A stretch of 9,668 bases of DNA. Source: an uncultured Paraprevotella sp. (GTDB taxonomy: Bacteria; Bacteroidota; Bacteroidia; Bacteroidales; Bacteroidaceae). Every line of letters starts with the position of its first letter. Position 1 is the stretch's first letter. The translations under genes were made by a program, and so were the position numbers. The notes beneath the pieces were generated by a model, which saw only the letters and a list, made by a program, of their open reading frames with translations, was not told the DNA's origin and made no database searches. Location: assembly GCA_900770805.1 (NCBI GenBank), contig CAAGLP010000003.1:1-9668 (forward strand), read 5' to 3'. Shown in pieces: positions 1 through 6,840 of this stretch.

Positions 1-1
1 C

Positions 2-655
2 CTTAGCATCCCCGAAAGCAACGTAGTGAAGCTTGATGACCGTATCTCTGATGATATGGCAGCCATTATGGATCCTTTCGGTAATGCAACTCATACAGCA
101 TTGTCATTCCCCTTGTTGGGCGAGGATGTGTTGATTACCGGTGCTGGTCTTATTGGTACTATGGCTACAGCAATTGCCAAGTTTGCAGGCGCTAAGAATA
201 TCGTTGTTACTGACCTGAGTGATTATCGTTTGGATATTGCCAAGAAGATGGGCGCTACATGTACAGTTAATGCCTCTAAGGGGGAGACTGTAGCACAGGC
301 TATGGAAAAACTCGGTATCCGTGGCTTTGACGTGGGTCTGGAAATGTCGGGCTCTCCTATCGCTTTCCGCGACATGGTAGCCAATATGTATAATGGTTCA
401 AAGATTGCTCAGTTGGGTATTCTGCCTCCCTCAACCACTGTTGACTGGAGTGAGATTATCTTCAAGGCTCTCACCATTAAGGGTATCTACGGTCGTGAAA
501 TGTGGGAAACATGGTACAAGATGGAACAGATGCTCATCTCAGGTCTTGACTTGACTCCCGTTATTACACATCGTTTCCCCGTTGCTGAGTTCCAGAAGGG
601 CTTTGATATCATGGAGTCTGGTCAGTGTGGTAAGGTGGTTCTTGAGTGGGACTGA
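2..655 (+). CDS. tdh: L-threonine 3-dehydrogenase, C-terminal 217 residues (5' end outside window)
   Basis: The zinc-dependent medium-chain dehydrogenase oxidises L-threonine with NAD+ to 2-amino-3-ketobutyrate, the first step of threonine breakdown to glycine and acetyl-CoA in the cytoplasm. The frame is open from base 2, so the gene is cut by the left edge. About 217 of the roughly 340 residues usual for the family are visible. Visible residues 23-35 carry the family segment DPFGNATHTALSF. The Rossmann glycine motif GAGLIG follows at 47-52, and an acidic residue (D71, in VVTDLSDYR) ends the second strand, as expected for NAD preference. The stretches FDVGLEMSG, KGIYGREMWETWYKM and the C-terminal GKVVLEWD closely resemble the E. 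coli enzyme as I recall it. The N-terminal catalytic zinc ligands lie outside the window. The gene converges on murI and ends 115 bases from it, with a hairpin terminator between. Its promoter is not visible. Identification is firm. Confidence 0.95.
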   Translation, partial: LSIPESNVVKLDDRISDDMAAIMDPFGNATHTALSFPLLGEDVLITGAGLIGTMATAIAKFAGAKNIVVTDLSDYRLDIAKKMGATCTVNASKGETVAQAMEKLGIRGFDVGLEMSGSPIAFRDMVANMYNGSKIAQLGILPPSTTVDWSEIIFKALTIKGIYGREMWETWYKMEQMLISGLDLTPVITHRFPVAEFQKGFDIMESGQCGKVVLEWD

Positions 656-710
656 TTCTTTACTAACTCCGATACAAAACGACGCTTTTAAACAAGTCTG
701 ACATACTAAT

Positions 711-746
711 ACTCCCCCGAAAGCATTATATATCTTTCGGGGGAGT
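711..746. terminator. Bidirectional hairpin terminator between tdh and murI
   Basis: A perfect 13-bp inverted repeat (ACTCCCCCGAAAG at 711-723, its complement at 734-746) encloses a 10-base AT-rich loop. It lies between the convergent stops of tdh (655) and murI (771). On the + strand the stem is followed by TTATTTGT, a moderate T-rich tail suited to intrinsic termination of tdh. On the minus strand the downstream sequence is less T-rich (ATTAGTATGT), so termination there rests more on the GC-rich stem. The remaining bases of the gap (656-710 and 747-770) show nothing else recognisable. Confidence 0.85.
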
Positions 747-770
747 TATTTGTACTCAAGTATTCTTTTG

Positions 771-1586
771 CTATAGTGTTATTCTGACAGCATCTACGGG
801 ATGGTCGAGGAAAATGGTGGCACTCTCGTTGAATTGTTCCGGTTGTTCCGTGGTGAGTAGGCGTAGTGTGCCTGATTGTGAAATACGGGATTCCATGTTG
901 GAGTGGCGTTGTAAGTAGTCTTGTAGGCTGGTAGCCACATAGTCTCCCTGGGGGATGACCTTTATGCCGGTGGGAAGATATTGTTGTATCTTGTCCATAA
1001 GCAAAGGATAGTGGGTACATCCCAAGATGATGGAGTCTATCAAAGGATCTATAGTTAGCATCTGGTCTACTCTCTGCTTTACAAAATAGTCGGCTCCAGG
1101 CATATGTGCCTCGTTATTTTCTACAAGCGGAACCCACATGGGGCATGCGACTCCTGTTACTTTGATGTCTGGGTGTAGCTTGGCTATTTCCAGTTCATAA
1201 GTACGTGAGCGTATAGTGCCAGGTGTGGCAAATATGCCTATGTGGCGCGTCTGAGTGATACTACCTATGCTTTCTGCCGTAGGGCGTATGACTCCAAGGA
1301 CACGGCGTGATGCGTCAATTTGTGGCAGGTCGTTCTGTTGGATGGTGCGTAGTGCCTTGGCCGATGCTGTGTTACAGCCTAAAATCACCAATGGACAACC
1401 TTCCTGAAATAGACGGCGTACGGCCTGAAGAGTAAATTCATAGACTACCTCAAAACTGCGTGTGCCGTATGGAGCACGCGCATTGTCCCCCAAATAGAGG
1501 TAGTCATATTGTGGCATGAATTTGCGGATTGTCCGCAAAATGGTCAATCCGCCGTATCCGCTATCAAAGATACCAATTGGAGACAT
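771..1586 (-). CDS. murI: Glutamate racemase
   Basis: This cytoplasmic, cofactor-independent enzyme converts L-glutamate to D-glutamate for the second residue of the peptidoglycan stem peptide. At 271 residues it has normal family length. The N-terminal signature GIFDSGYGG holds the catalytic-site Asp8 and Ser9, and GDNARAPYG follows at 33-41. The two catalytic cysteines are both present: Cys71 in GCNTAS and Cys190 in GCTHYP, the latter followed by His192. The ATG start (1584-1586) shares one base with the TAA stop of the upstream ompH-like gene, giving a TAATG junction. That arrangement suggests translational coupling and leaves no room for its own promoter nearby. It is the last gene of the minus-strand envelope cluster and runs into the hairpin at 711-746. 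A short alternative-frame ORF over its 3' end is a shadow. Nothing in the protein looks damaged. Confidence 0.96.
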   Translation of the reverse strand: MSPIGIFDSGYGGLTILRTIRKFMPQYDYLYLGDNARAPYGTRSFEVVYEFTLQAVRRLFQEGCPLVILGCNTASAKALRTIQQNDLPQIDASRRVLGVIRPTAESIGSITQTRHIGIFATPGTIRSRTYELEIAKLHPDIKVTGVACPMWVPLVENNEAHMPGADYFVKQRVDQMLTIDPLIDSIILGCTHYPLLMDKIQQYLPTGIKVIPQGDYVATSLQDYLQRHSNMESRISQSGTLRLLTTEQPEQFNESATIFLDHPVDAVRITL

Positions 1587-2203
1587 TATCTGATGGTTTC
1601 CTCTATGCCCAAAAGTTTTATTACATCAGCAGTGAGATCTGTTGCGAGACCAGGTACAATGTATGGCACACTGCCTCCGTCCAAATCAAATACGATGCTT
1701 ATCCCTCTTTCCTGAGCAGCAATTGTTATTGCATCGTCCAGTTCTGCTCTGACATCTGCCATCATGCTTTCCTCGGCCTCTTTTAGCAACGCCTGGACCT
1801 TTATGCGAAAGGATGCATTGCTTTCCAACATGTTCTGCAATTCGTTTTGGCGCTTTTCAAGAATTGTTTTAGGGAATTCCTTCTGGCCATTCATGAATTC
1901 TTCAAACTTTCGTTGGAAATCGTTTTCGCTTTTCTTGGCCTCTGCCTCGTATTGTTCCTTCATAGCCTTCAGATTTTTCTGCATAGCCTGATATTGGGGC
2001 ATAAGTGTGAGTATTTTAGAGGTCCTTACCTGTCCGAATGCAAATGCGCGTGGTCTGGGACGTGGCTTGGTTTGCGCCTGAACTGTGTTGGTTGAGTCTA
2101 CCTGTATAGAGTCCTGAACTTGTGCGTTAAGTGCAATGCTGCATGCTATGAGGCATGTCAGGCAGATTATCCTGGGAAATGTGGGAAAGTTGAATGCTTT
2201 CAT
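1586..2203 (-). CDS. OmpH/Skp-family periplasmic chaperone, third and divergent copy
   Basis: The 205-residue protein resembles OmpH/Skp chaperones, which hold unfolded outer-membrane proteins in the periplasm. A hydrophobic signal segment spans about residues 11-27. It may end at a type I site near LNA|Q, although LIAC at 18-21 also fits a loose lipobox, so lipid attachment cannot be excluded. The next stretch (about 28-53) is polar and ends in KPRPRPR, a basic Pro-Arg tract absent from the two neighbouring copies. AFAFGQVRTSKILTLMPQY then matches the first strand and helix start of OmpH (compare KFALVDMEYILNHIPAY in the first copy). Residues about 72-150 are charged and heptad-like, as in the Skp tentacle coiled coil. 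The C-terminal part (GISIVFDLDGGSVPYIVP) returns to the body domain. The leader before the ATG is A-rich (ACAAACAAAGCT). It overlaps murI by one base. Family membership is likely, but the specific role is unknown. Confidence 0.85.
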   Translation of the reverse strand: MKAFNFPTFPRIICLTCLIACSIALNAQVQDSIQVDSTNTVQAQTKPRPRPRAFAFGQVRTSKILTLMPQYQAMQKNLKAMKEQYEAEAKKSENDFQRKFEEFMNGQKEFPKTILEKRQNELQNMLESNASFRIKVQALLKEAEESMMADVRAELDDAITIAAQERGISIVFDLDGGSVPYIVPGLATDLTADVIKLLGIEETIR

Positions 2204-2222
2204 AGCTTTGTTTGTATACGAT

Positions 2223-2259
2223 ATGTCCGTGAGGTCTTTTATTTTTGCCTCACGGACAT
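2223..2259 (-). other. 12-bp hairpin in the gap between two ompH genes
   Basis: A perfect 12-bp inverted repeat (ATGTCCGTGAGG at 2223-2234 and its complement at 2248-2259) surrounds a 13-base loop. It fills most of the 69-base gap between the second and third ompH-type genes. On the transcribed minus strand it starts 13 bases after the upstream stop codon and ends 19 bases before the downstream ATG. What follows (ATATCGTATAC) has no T-tract, so it does not look like an efficient intrinsic terminator. It could be an attenuator, an RNase barrier that protects or separates the upstream message, or a protein-binding site. The structure is plain in the sequence, but its role is inference. Confidence 0.6.
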
Positions 2260-2272
2260 GTTTGATTCCTAT

Positions 2273-2812
2273 TTACTTTGCAGGTGTAGCAGAGGTAGCT
2301 GTTGCTGTAGCGCTGATACCTAGCTCTTTCTTCAACAGAGCAGTGATGTCAGTGCTCAGAGCGTTGTTTACGAAAGAAATGGCACCGGTGCTTGTATCAA
2401 CTACGTATACATAACCACCAGCTTCACCAATTTTCTTTACAGCGTTCATTACCTTCTCGCTAATCATAGCCATTTTCTCCTGAGTGGCTTTCTGCAGTGC
2501 TGCCTGACTGTCCTGAAGGCTCTGCTGATAGCGCTGGCCGAGATCGTTCAACTCCTGCTCGCGGCGTGCACGTACGTTTTCCAACAGGTTAGCTGCTTCC
2601 TTTTGGTAGTCTTCGTACTTCTTCTGCATCTCGTCCTGCATTAACTTGAGGTCGTCCGCGAACTGCTTCTCCATAGTCTGTATTTCAGTCTGTGCTGTAG
2701 CATATTCCTTCATGTTGGGAAGGATTTCTGCCAAGTTGAAGTGGGCGAACTTTGACTGTGCCATGATGGTCAGAGGTGCTGCCATCAGAATGGCCAAAAG
2801 AATCTTTTTCAT
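2273..2812 (-). CDS. OmpH/Skp-family periplasmic chaperone, second copy
   Basis: This 179-residue secreted protein of the OmpH/Skp family likely binds unfolded outer-membrane barrel proteins in the periplasm and delivers them towards the BAM complex. Residues 1-18 form a type I signal peptide (MKKILLAILMAAPLTIMA, cleavage before Gln19). SKFAHFNLAEILPNMKEY then gives the OmpH first strand and helix start. About residues 38-125 form a long, charged, Gln/Glu/Lys-rich amphipathic helical region suited to the coiled-coil tentacles, and GGYVYVVDTSTGAISFVN closes the body domain. The tail ISATATATSATPAK is low-complexity Ala/Thr and probably disordered. The ATG is preceded by an A-rich leader (CAACAACAAATAAAGATT), typical of Bacteroidota, where Shine-Dalgarno sequences are rare. 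It sits 49 bases after the first copy and 69 bases before the third. I see no TAnnTTTG promoter element in either gap. Confidence 0.92.
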   Translation of the reverse strand: MKKILLAILMAAPLTIMAQSKFAHFNLAEILPNMKEYATAQTEIQTMEKQFADDLKLMQDEMQKKYEDYQKEAANLLENVRARREQELNDLGQRYQQSLQDSQAALQKATQEKMAMISEKVMNAVKKIGEAGGYVYVVDTSTGAISFVNNALSTDITALLKKELGISATATATSATPAK

Positions 2813-2861
2813 AATCTTTATTTGTTGTTGTTAGTTATTGATTATACTATTTGTGCCTTGC

Positions 2862-3374
2862 TTAGTTGTAACCCAGTTTTGTTAGTACGTCGTTGGAGAT
2901 GTCCGCTTTGGGGGATGCAAAGATAATGCCAGCATCTGAGGCGCGGTCCAGAATGAGGCTATAGCCTTTCAGTTCGGCAATGTCCTTGATGGCATTGTAA
3001 ATCTCATCCTGAATAGGGGCCATCAAACTCTCGCGCTTCTTGAAAAGTTCTCCCTCGGGGCCAAAGTACTTCTTTTTCAATTCGCTTGCTTCCTTCTCCT
3101 TGGCAATTATGGCCTCTTCGCTCTTGGCCTTCTGCTCGTCAGATAGGAAGACGGCTTCTGCTTGGTACTTCTTATACATGGTCTGTGCCTCTTCCTGAAG
3201 CACCTCAACTTCAGCCTGCCATTTTTTTGATACCTGATTCAGTTGCTCGCCTGCACGCTCGTATGCAGGAATATGGTTGAGGATATATTCCATATCAACA
3301 AGGGCAAACTTCTGCGCGCTTACTGGCAGTGCTAGTGCTACCATGGCGATGATTGCAAATAATACTCTTTTCAT
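2862..3374 (-). CDS. OmpH/Skp-family periplasmic chaperone, first copy after bamA
   Basis: The 170-residue protein has close to the usual length for Skp/OmpH. The type I signal peptide (MKRVLFAIIAMVALALPVSA, cleavage before Gln21) is textbook. The mature protein begins QKFALVDMEYILNHIPAYERA, the conserved OmpH strand-helix opening. Residues about 40-120 are rich in Lys, Glu, Gln and Ala with few helix breakers, as expected for the coiled-coil arms. KGYSLILDRASDAGIIFA restores the body domain, and DISNDVLTKLGYN ends the protein in the family's usual way. It is the first gene after bamA, 81 bases downstream of its stop, in the order typical of Bacteroidales bamA-ompH clusters. The start codon is preceded by AAAAGAAAAACACA, an A-rich leader with no Shine-Dalgarno. 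Of the three copies it looks most like a standard Skp. Client specificity is not readable from the sequence. Confidence 0.94.
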   Translation of the reverse strand: MKRVLFAIIAMVALALPVSAQKFALVDMEYILNHIPAYERAGEQLNQVSKKWQAEVEVLQEEAQTMYKKYQAEAVFLSDEQKAKSEEAIIAKEKEASELKKKYFGPEGELFKKRESLMAPIQDEIYNAIKDIAELKGYSLILDRASDAGIIFASPKADISNDVLTKLGYN

Positions 3375-3455
3375 TGTGTTTTTCTTTTATATGTTAATTG
3401 AAGGATTCTACCTTGGAATGCGTTGTCTTGTCTCAGCGTTTCCTATGGTATATTA

Positions 3456-6116
3456 TCAGAATTCCTGACCCAGAACGAAGTGGAAATGACTGCCTCCGTA
3501 TGTACTTACACCCTGTACCTTGTCGAAACCGTAGGCCCAGTCAATACCGAGCAATCCGACCATGGGCAGGAAAATGCGTGCACCAACACCAACGGATTTC
3601 TTCATGTCAAATGGGTTAAACTCGCCAATGCTGCTCCAGCAGTTACCACCCTCTGCAAAGATGAGACCAAAGACGTTGGTACTTGCTCCCAGCATGAAGG
3701 GATAGCGGAGTTCTATGGTGAAGCGTGTATATGCGTAGCCCATATTGCCTGCGGGAGTGATAGAACCATTGTCGTAACCTCTCAGACCGATAGTTTCGGT
3801 AGAGTAGAGGGATGAATAGCCAGATGTTCCATCACCGCCCATGTAGTAGTTCTCAAAGGGCGAGGGCTTGTGCTTACTATATGAACCCAACAGACCTATC
3901 TCGGCACGTGTCATCAGTACAAAGCACTTGTTGTGTCCGGACAGGGCGGTGAATGTGCGTGCTTTGAACTTCCACTTATGATACTCTATCCAGGAGTATT
4001 TCTCCTGCAGTTCCTTCATGTATGTGCTGCTGGATGGGTTGTTCGCCAGATTGGCATAGTCCTTTCCATCCCATAGTGAGTATGGAGGAGTGAAGGCTAC
4101 AGAAAGCTGAATTTCGGAACCGCGACGGGGGAAAATCTGGTTGTCCGTGCTGTTTCGTGATAGTGTGAAACGCAATGCCAGATTGTTACAGTTGCCGTTT
4201 GTCATCAGCGAGAAGTAGTTCCAGTCCTTCATCATATAGCGTGTGTAGGACAGTTCTGCATTGAGATGGAAGTAGTCATCTGGCCAACGCAGACGTTTAC
4301 CCCAACCTACAGAGACACCGAATATCTGCTGATACTTGTCGGGGTCGTAGAAGTTCTCATAGTTACCGCCGTATCCGTATCCATATCCATAACCGTATCC
4401 ATATCCACCGCCATAAATACTATTATAGTAGTTGTCGTAATAGGCAGAGTTATAGTATCGGTCGCTTACATCTGTCTGCTTGCTGTAGAAAGCGCTGAAC
4501 GAGAAAGTGTTGGGTCTCTTGCCTCCGAACCAGGGGTTAACATACTGTATGCTGTACTGCTGGTAATATGAACCGTTGGTTTGTCCGCTGATACTGAATG
4601 TCTCGCCATTTCCTTGGGGCATTACACCTCGGCGCATGCCACCTTTTTTGAACAGGTTGGCCAGACAGAAGTTGGCGAACTTCAGACCGATCTTGCCTAT
4701 GACGCCAGTTTGGCCATAACCGAGTGAGAACTCAATTTGGTCGTTGCTCTTGGGCTCCAGTCCCCAGCCAAGATCTACAGTACCGTTGTTGGGGTCGTCT
4801 TGGATGTCATATTGAATGTTCTCGGGGTTGAAGTGGCCCATGCTACCAATCTCACGATAGGAACGTTCCAGTGCTTCCTTTGAGAAGAGGTCGCCTGGCT
4901 TGTTGCGCAATTCACGACGTACTACGTTTTCGTATACGCGATCGTTACCGGTAATTTTAACTCGGCTTATGCGTGCCTGAGGGCCTTCCATAATGCGCAT
5001 CTCCAGGTCAATGCTATCACCGACGATGTTTACCTCGACGGGATCAAGCCTGTAGAACACATAACCATTGTTGTAGTACAAATTACCAATAGCATCCTCG
5101 TCGGTGTTAAGACGTTCTGCCAACAATTTCTGGTTATATACGTCGCCCTTCTTCATGTTGAGTACGGCAGACAGGTAATCAGTCTTGTATACAGTGTTAC
5201 CTACCCACTCAACATTTCGGAGATAGTATTTATTACCTTCTTCCACGTGGATGTTGATGTCTACATGCTTTTCGTCCACGCTTTTTACAGTATCGGCTAC
5301 GATGATGGCATCGCGATAACCGAGTTCTGCATAGTAATTCTGCAAGTTCTCCTTGGCTTCCTTGTATTTGGCCTCAACGAACTTATGGCTACGGAACCAG
5401 TTGTGGAAACCCTTTTTCTCGCGGATAGTCTTCAGTACACCTTTTGAGTATATTCTACCCTTCAGTTTACTTTCGGGTATTACGGTATTACCATAGACGT
5501 TGATGTTGCGGATGAGGATTTTTCCATTCTTGCGTATGTTCACGTCAACAACCACCTTGTCCGGTGCGGAAGGGTCGTCGTGGTGAAGGATTTCTATCTC
5601 TGCATTCTTGAAGCCTTTATCCTCAAAGTATCGCTGTCCCAATATTTTGGCGCGGTCAATCATGTTGGGTGTGAGCTGGTTGTCTTCAATAAGGCCCAGT
5701 TTGTCTTTCAGATCGTCTCGCTCGCTCTTTCTTACGCCATTGTAATTTATCTTGGAGATACGTGGGCGTGGAGCAAGATTTATGTGCAAATATGCGGAGT
5801 CGTTGATGATGGAGTCTACACCGATGGAGACATTGGAGAACAGACCGTTTTTCCAGTAACGTTTGATGGCTTGTGTTATCTCGTCACCAGGAATAGAAAT
5901 GGTCTCTCCCACACTGATACCGGAAAGTCGTATCAGCATGGCAGGGTCATAATTTGGTATTCCGTCAACCTCAATGTTCTTGACTACAACCTGACGTGGT
6001 GTACGGCTATAGTCAATGGTAACCGCTGTGTCGCGTCTCAGATATTGTGCATGTGCAGGTATGCCTGCAAGACATAGCAGCAATATATATATAATAAGGT
6101 ATATTTTATTCTTCAT
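3456..6116 (-). CDS. bamA: Outer-membrane protein assembly factor BamA (Omp85 family)
   Basis: BamA is the essential core of the BAM complex, which folds and inserts beta-barrels into the outer membrane. I chose the ATG at 6116 (886 residues). It opens directly on a signal peptide (residues 1-24, ending IPAHAQ) and overlaps uppS by 11 bases, whereas the longer frame to 6173 adds 19 residues that only read through uppS. About residues 42-452 form five POTRA-like repeats; strand segments such as KNIEVDG, SKINYNG, RNINVYGN, RNVEWVGN and SRVKITGN recur at their starts. The barrel follows from about 455. It carries LRGY at 778-781, the counterpart of the conserved VRGF loop-6 motif, and ends in Phe (FVLGQEF), like a beta-signal. 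It is somewhat longer than the roughly 810-residue E. coli protein, partly through a Tyr/Asn/Gly-rich insertion at about 551-590, probably an extracellular loop. The ompH chaperone genes follow directly. Confidence 0.96.
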   Translation of the reverse strand: MKNKIYLIIYILLLCLAGIPAHAQYLRRDTAVTIDYSRTPRQVVVKNIEVDGIPNYDPAMLIRLSGISVGETISIPGDEITQAIKRYWKNGLFSNVSIGVDSIINDSAYLHINLAPRPRISKINYNGVRKSERDDLKDKLGLIEDNQLTPNMIDRAKILGQRYFEDKGFKNAEIEILHHDDPSAPDKVVVDVNIRKNGKILIRNINVYGNTVIPESKLKGRIYSKGVLKTIREKKGFHNWFRSHKFVEAKYKEAKENLQNYYAELGYRDAIIVADTVKSVDEKHVDINIHVEEGNKYYLRNVEWVGNTVYKTDYLSAVLNMKKGDVYNQKLLAERLNTDEDAIGNLYYNNGYVFYRLDPVEVNIVGDSIDLEMRIMEGPQARISRVKITGNDRVYENVVRRELRNKPGDLFSKEALERSYREIGSMGHFNPENIQYDIQDDPNNGTVDLGWGLEPKSNDQIEFSLGYGQTGVIGKIGLKFANFCLANLFKKGGMRRGVMPQGNGETFSISGQTNGSYYQQYSIQYVNPWFGGKRPNTFSFSAFYSKQTDVSDRYYNSAYYDNYYNSIYGGGYGYGYGYGYGYGGNYENFYDPDKYQQIFGVSVGWGKRLRWPDDYFHLNAELSYTRYMMKDWNYFSLMTNGNCNNLALRFTLSRNSTDNQIFPRRGSEIQLSVAFTPPYSLWDGKDYANLANNPSSSTYMKELQEKYSWIEYHKWKFKARTFTALSGHNKCFVLMTRAEIGLLGSYSKHKPSPFENYYMGGDGTSGYSSLYSTETIGLRGYDNGSITPAGNMGYAYTRFTIELRYPFMLGASTNVFGLIFAEGGNCWSSIGEFNPFDMKKSVGVGARIFLPMVGLLGIDWAYGFDKVQGVSTYGGSHFHFVLGQEF
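4371..4406 (-). repeat. Six tandem Gly-Tyr codon pairs inside bamA
   Basis: Six consecutive hexanucleotide units of the form GGN-TAY encode (Gly-Tyr)x6, flanked by Gly-Gly on each side, at about residues 569-584 of BamA. The units are not identical: Gly is coded GGA or GGT, and Tyr TAC or TAT. The tract lies in a Tyr/Asn-rich segment (YYNSAYYDNYYNSIYGG) between predicted barrel strands. Any expansion or contraction by whole units would stay in frame, so a change in length would alter a surface loop without destroying the gene. Confidence 0.85.
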
Positions 6117-6840
6117 CTGTAACCTGTTCTCCTGTTTTGCCAAAGCGGCGTTGGCGCTGCTGGTAATCGGCAATTGCTTCTCTTAACGACTCTTCGTTAA
6201 AGTCGGGCCAGTATTGGTCTGTAAAATAAAACTCGGAATATGCGCACTGCCACAACAGATAGTTGCTTATGCGCAACTCACCTCCGGTACGTATCAGTAG
6301 ATCGGGGTCTGGCATGAAGTCTGTCGTAAGGTGTGTGCTTATGCTTTCTTCTGTGATATCTTCGACACGGAGTTTGCCATCTTTGACCTCGTTTGCGAGC
6401 AGTTTGGCGGCTCGTGCTATTTCCCAACGGCTACTATAGCTTAACGCTATTACCATGGTCATGCCCGTATTCGTGCTAGTACGCTCTATGCATTCGTTCA
6501 GACGTACCTGCACACTTTTGGGAAGACGTTCCATTTCGCCAATCATACGGAAACGGACATTGCCCTTCATGAAAATCTCCTCTTCCAGATTGGTGAGTAT
6601 GAGGTTCATTAGGGCTTCGATTTCTTCAACAGGCCTATTCCAATTCTCGGTGCTGAAGGTGTAAAGCGTCAGGTATTTGATGCCAAGCCTGGTTGCCTCT
6701 TCGGTAATTTTTTTTACCGTGGCAACACCTTCCACATGCCCCGCAGTGCGTGGCATGCCTTTGGCCTTTGCCCAACGGCCATTTCCATCCATGATGATGG
6801 CAACGTGTGCCGGTATACGGCTATTGTCTAATTGTTGCAT
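6106..6840 (-). CDS. uppS: Isoprenyl transferase (undecaprenyl diphosphate synthase)
   Basis: This cis-prenyltransferase adds isopentenyl units to farnesyl diphosphate to make undecaprenyl diphosphate, the lipid carrier for peptidoglycan and surface polysaccharides. At 244 residues it has normal length. The N-terminal MDGNGRWA motif provides the metal/diphosphate Asp18. His35 lies in AGHVEG, YTFSTENW spans 60-67, and RTGGELRISNYLLWQ (184-198) supplies the conserved arginines and Ser/Asn of the second substrate site, followed by Glu203 in the YSEFYF segment. All residues I associate with catalysis are present. The ATG at 6840 lies 13 bases inside the upstream DUF6089 gene, and its 3' end overlaps the bamA start by 11 bases, so the three genes are almost certainly co-transcribed and probably translationally coupled. 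Pairing uppS with bamA links lipid-carrier supply to outer-membrane assembly. Confidence 0.96.
   Translation of the reverse strand: MQQLDNSRIPAHVAIIMDGNGRWAKAKGMPRTAGHVEGVATVKKITEEATRLGIKYLTLYTFSTENWNRPVEEIEALMNLILTNLEEEIFMKGNVRFRMIGEMERLPKSVQVRLNECIERTSTNTGMTMVIALSYSSRWEIARAAKLLANEVKDGKLRVEDITEESISTHLTTDFMPDPDLLIRTGGELRISNYLLWQCAYSEFYFTDQYWPDFNEESLREAIADYQQRQRRFGKTGEQVTDEE

Noticed and set aside
706..1020. Minus-strand 104-residue ORF over the 3' end of murI
   Set aside because: It runs through the terminator hairpin and overlaps murI in another frame. Its composition (His, Thr, Pro, Arg-rich) looks like a frame shadow.
3375..3455. Possible promoter or terminator in the 81-base gap between bamA and the first ompH gene
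   Set aside because: No TAnnTTTG element is present, and only weak 4-bp stems can be formed. Nothing is supported beyond an A-rich leader.
4371..4406. CRISPR-like or mobile repeat
   Set aside because: The short hexamer repeat is coding, has no spacers, and sits within an intact bamA frame.
4266..4571. Plus-strand ORF with alternating Val/Ser/Ile residues opposite bamA
   Set aside because: It is the antisense reading of the Gly-Tyr repeat region. There is no leader, signal or family resemblance.
5580..6077. Plus-strand 165-residue ORF opposite the bamA POTRA region
   Set aside because: It lies entirely antisense to a strongly conserved gene, with no recognisable motif or promoter.
6117..6173. 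Upstream extension of bamA adding 19 residues
   Set aside because: The extension reads uppS coding sequence in another frame and would put polar residues before the signal peptide. The ATG at 6116 starts directly on a normal signal sequence.
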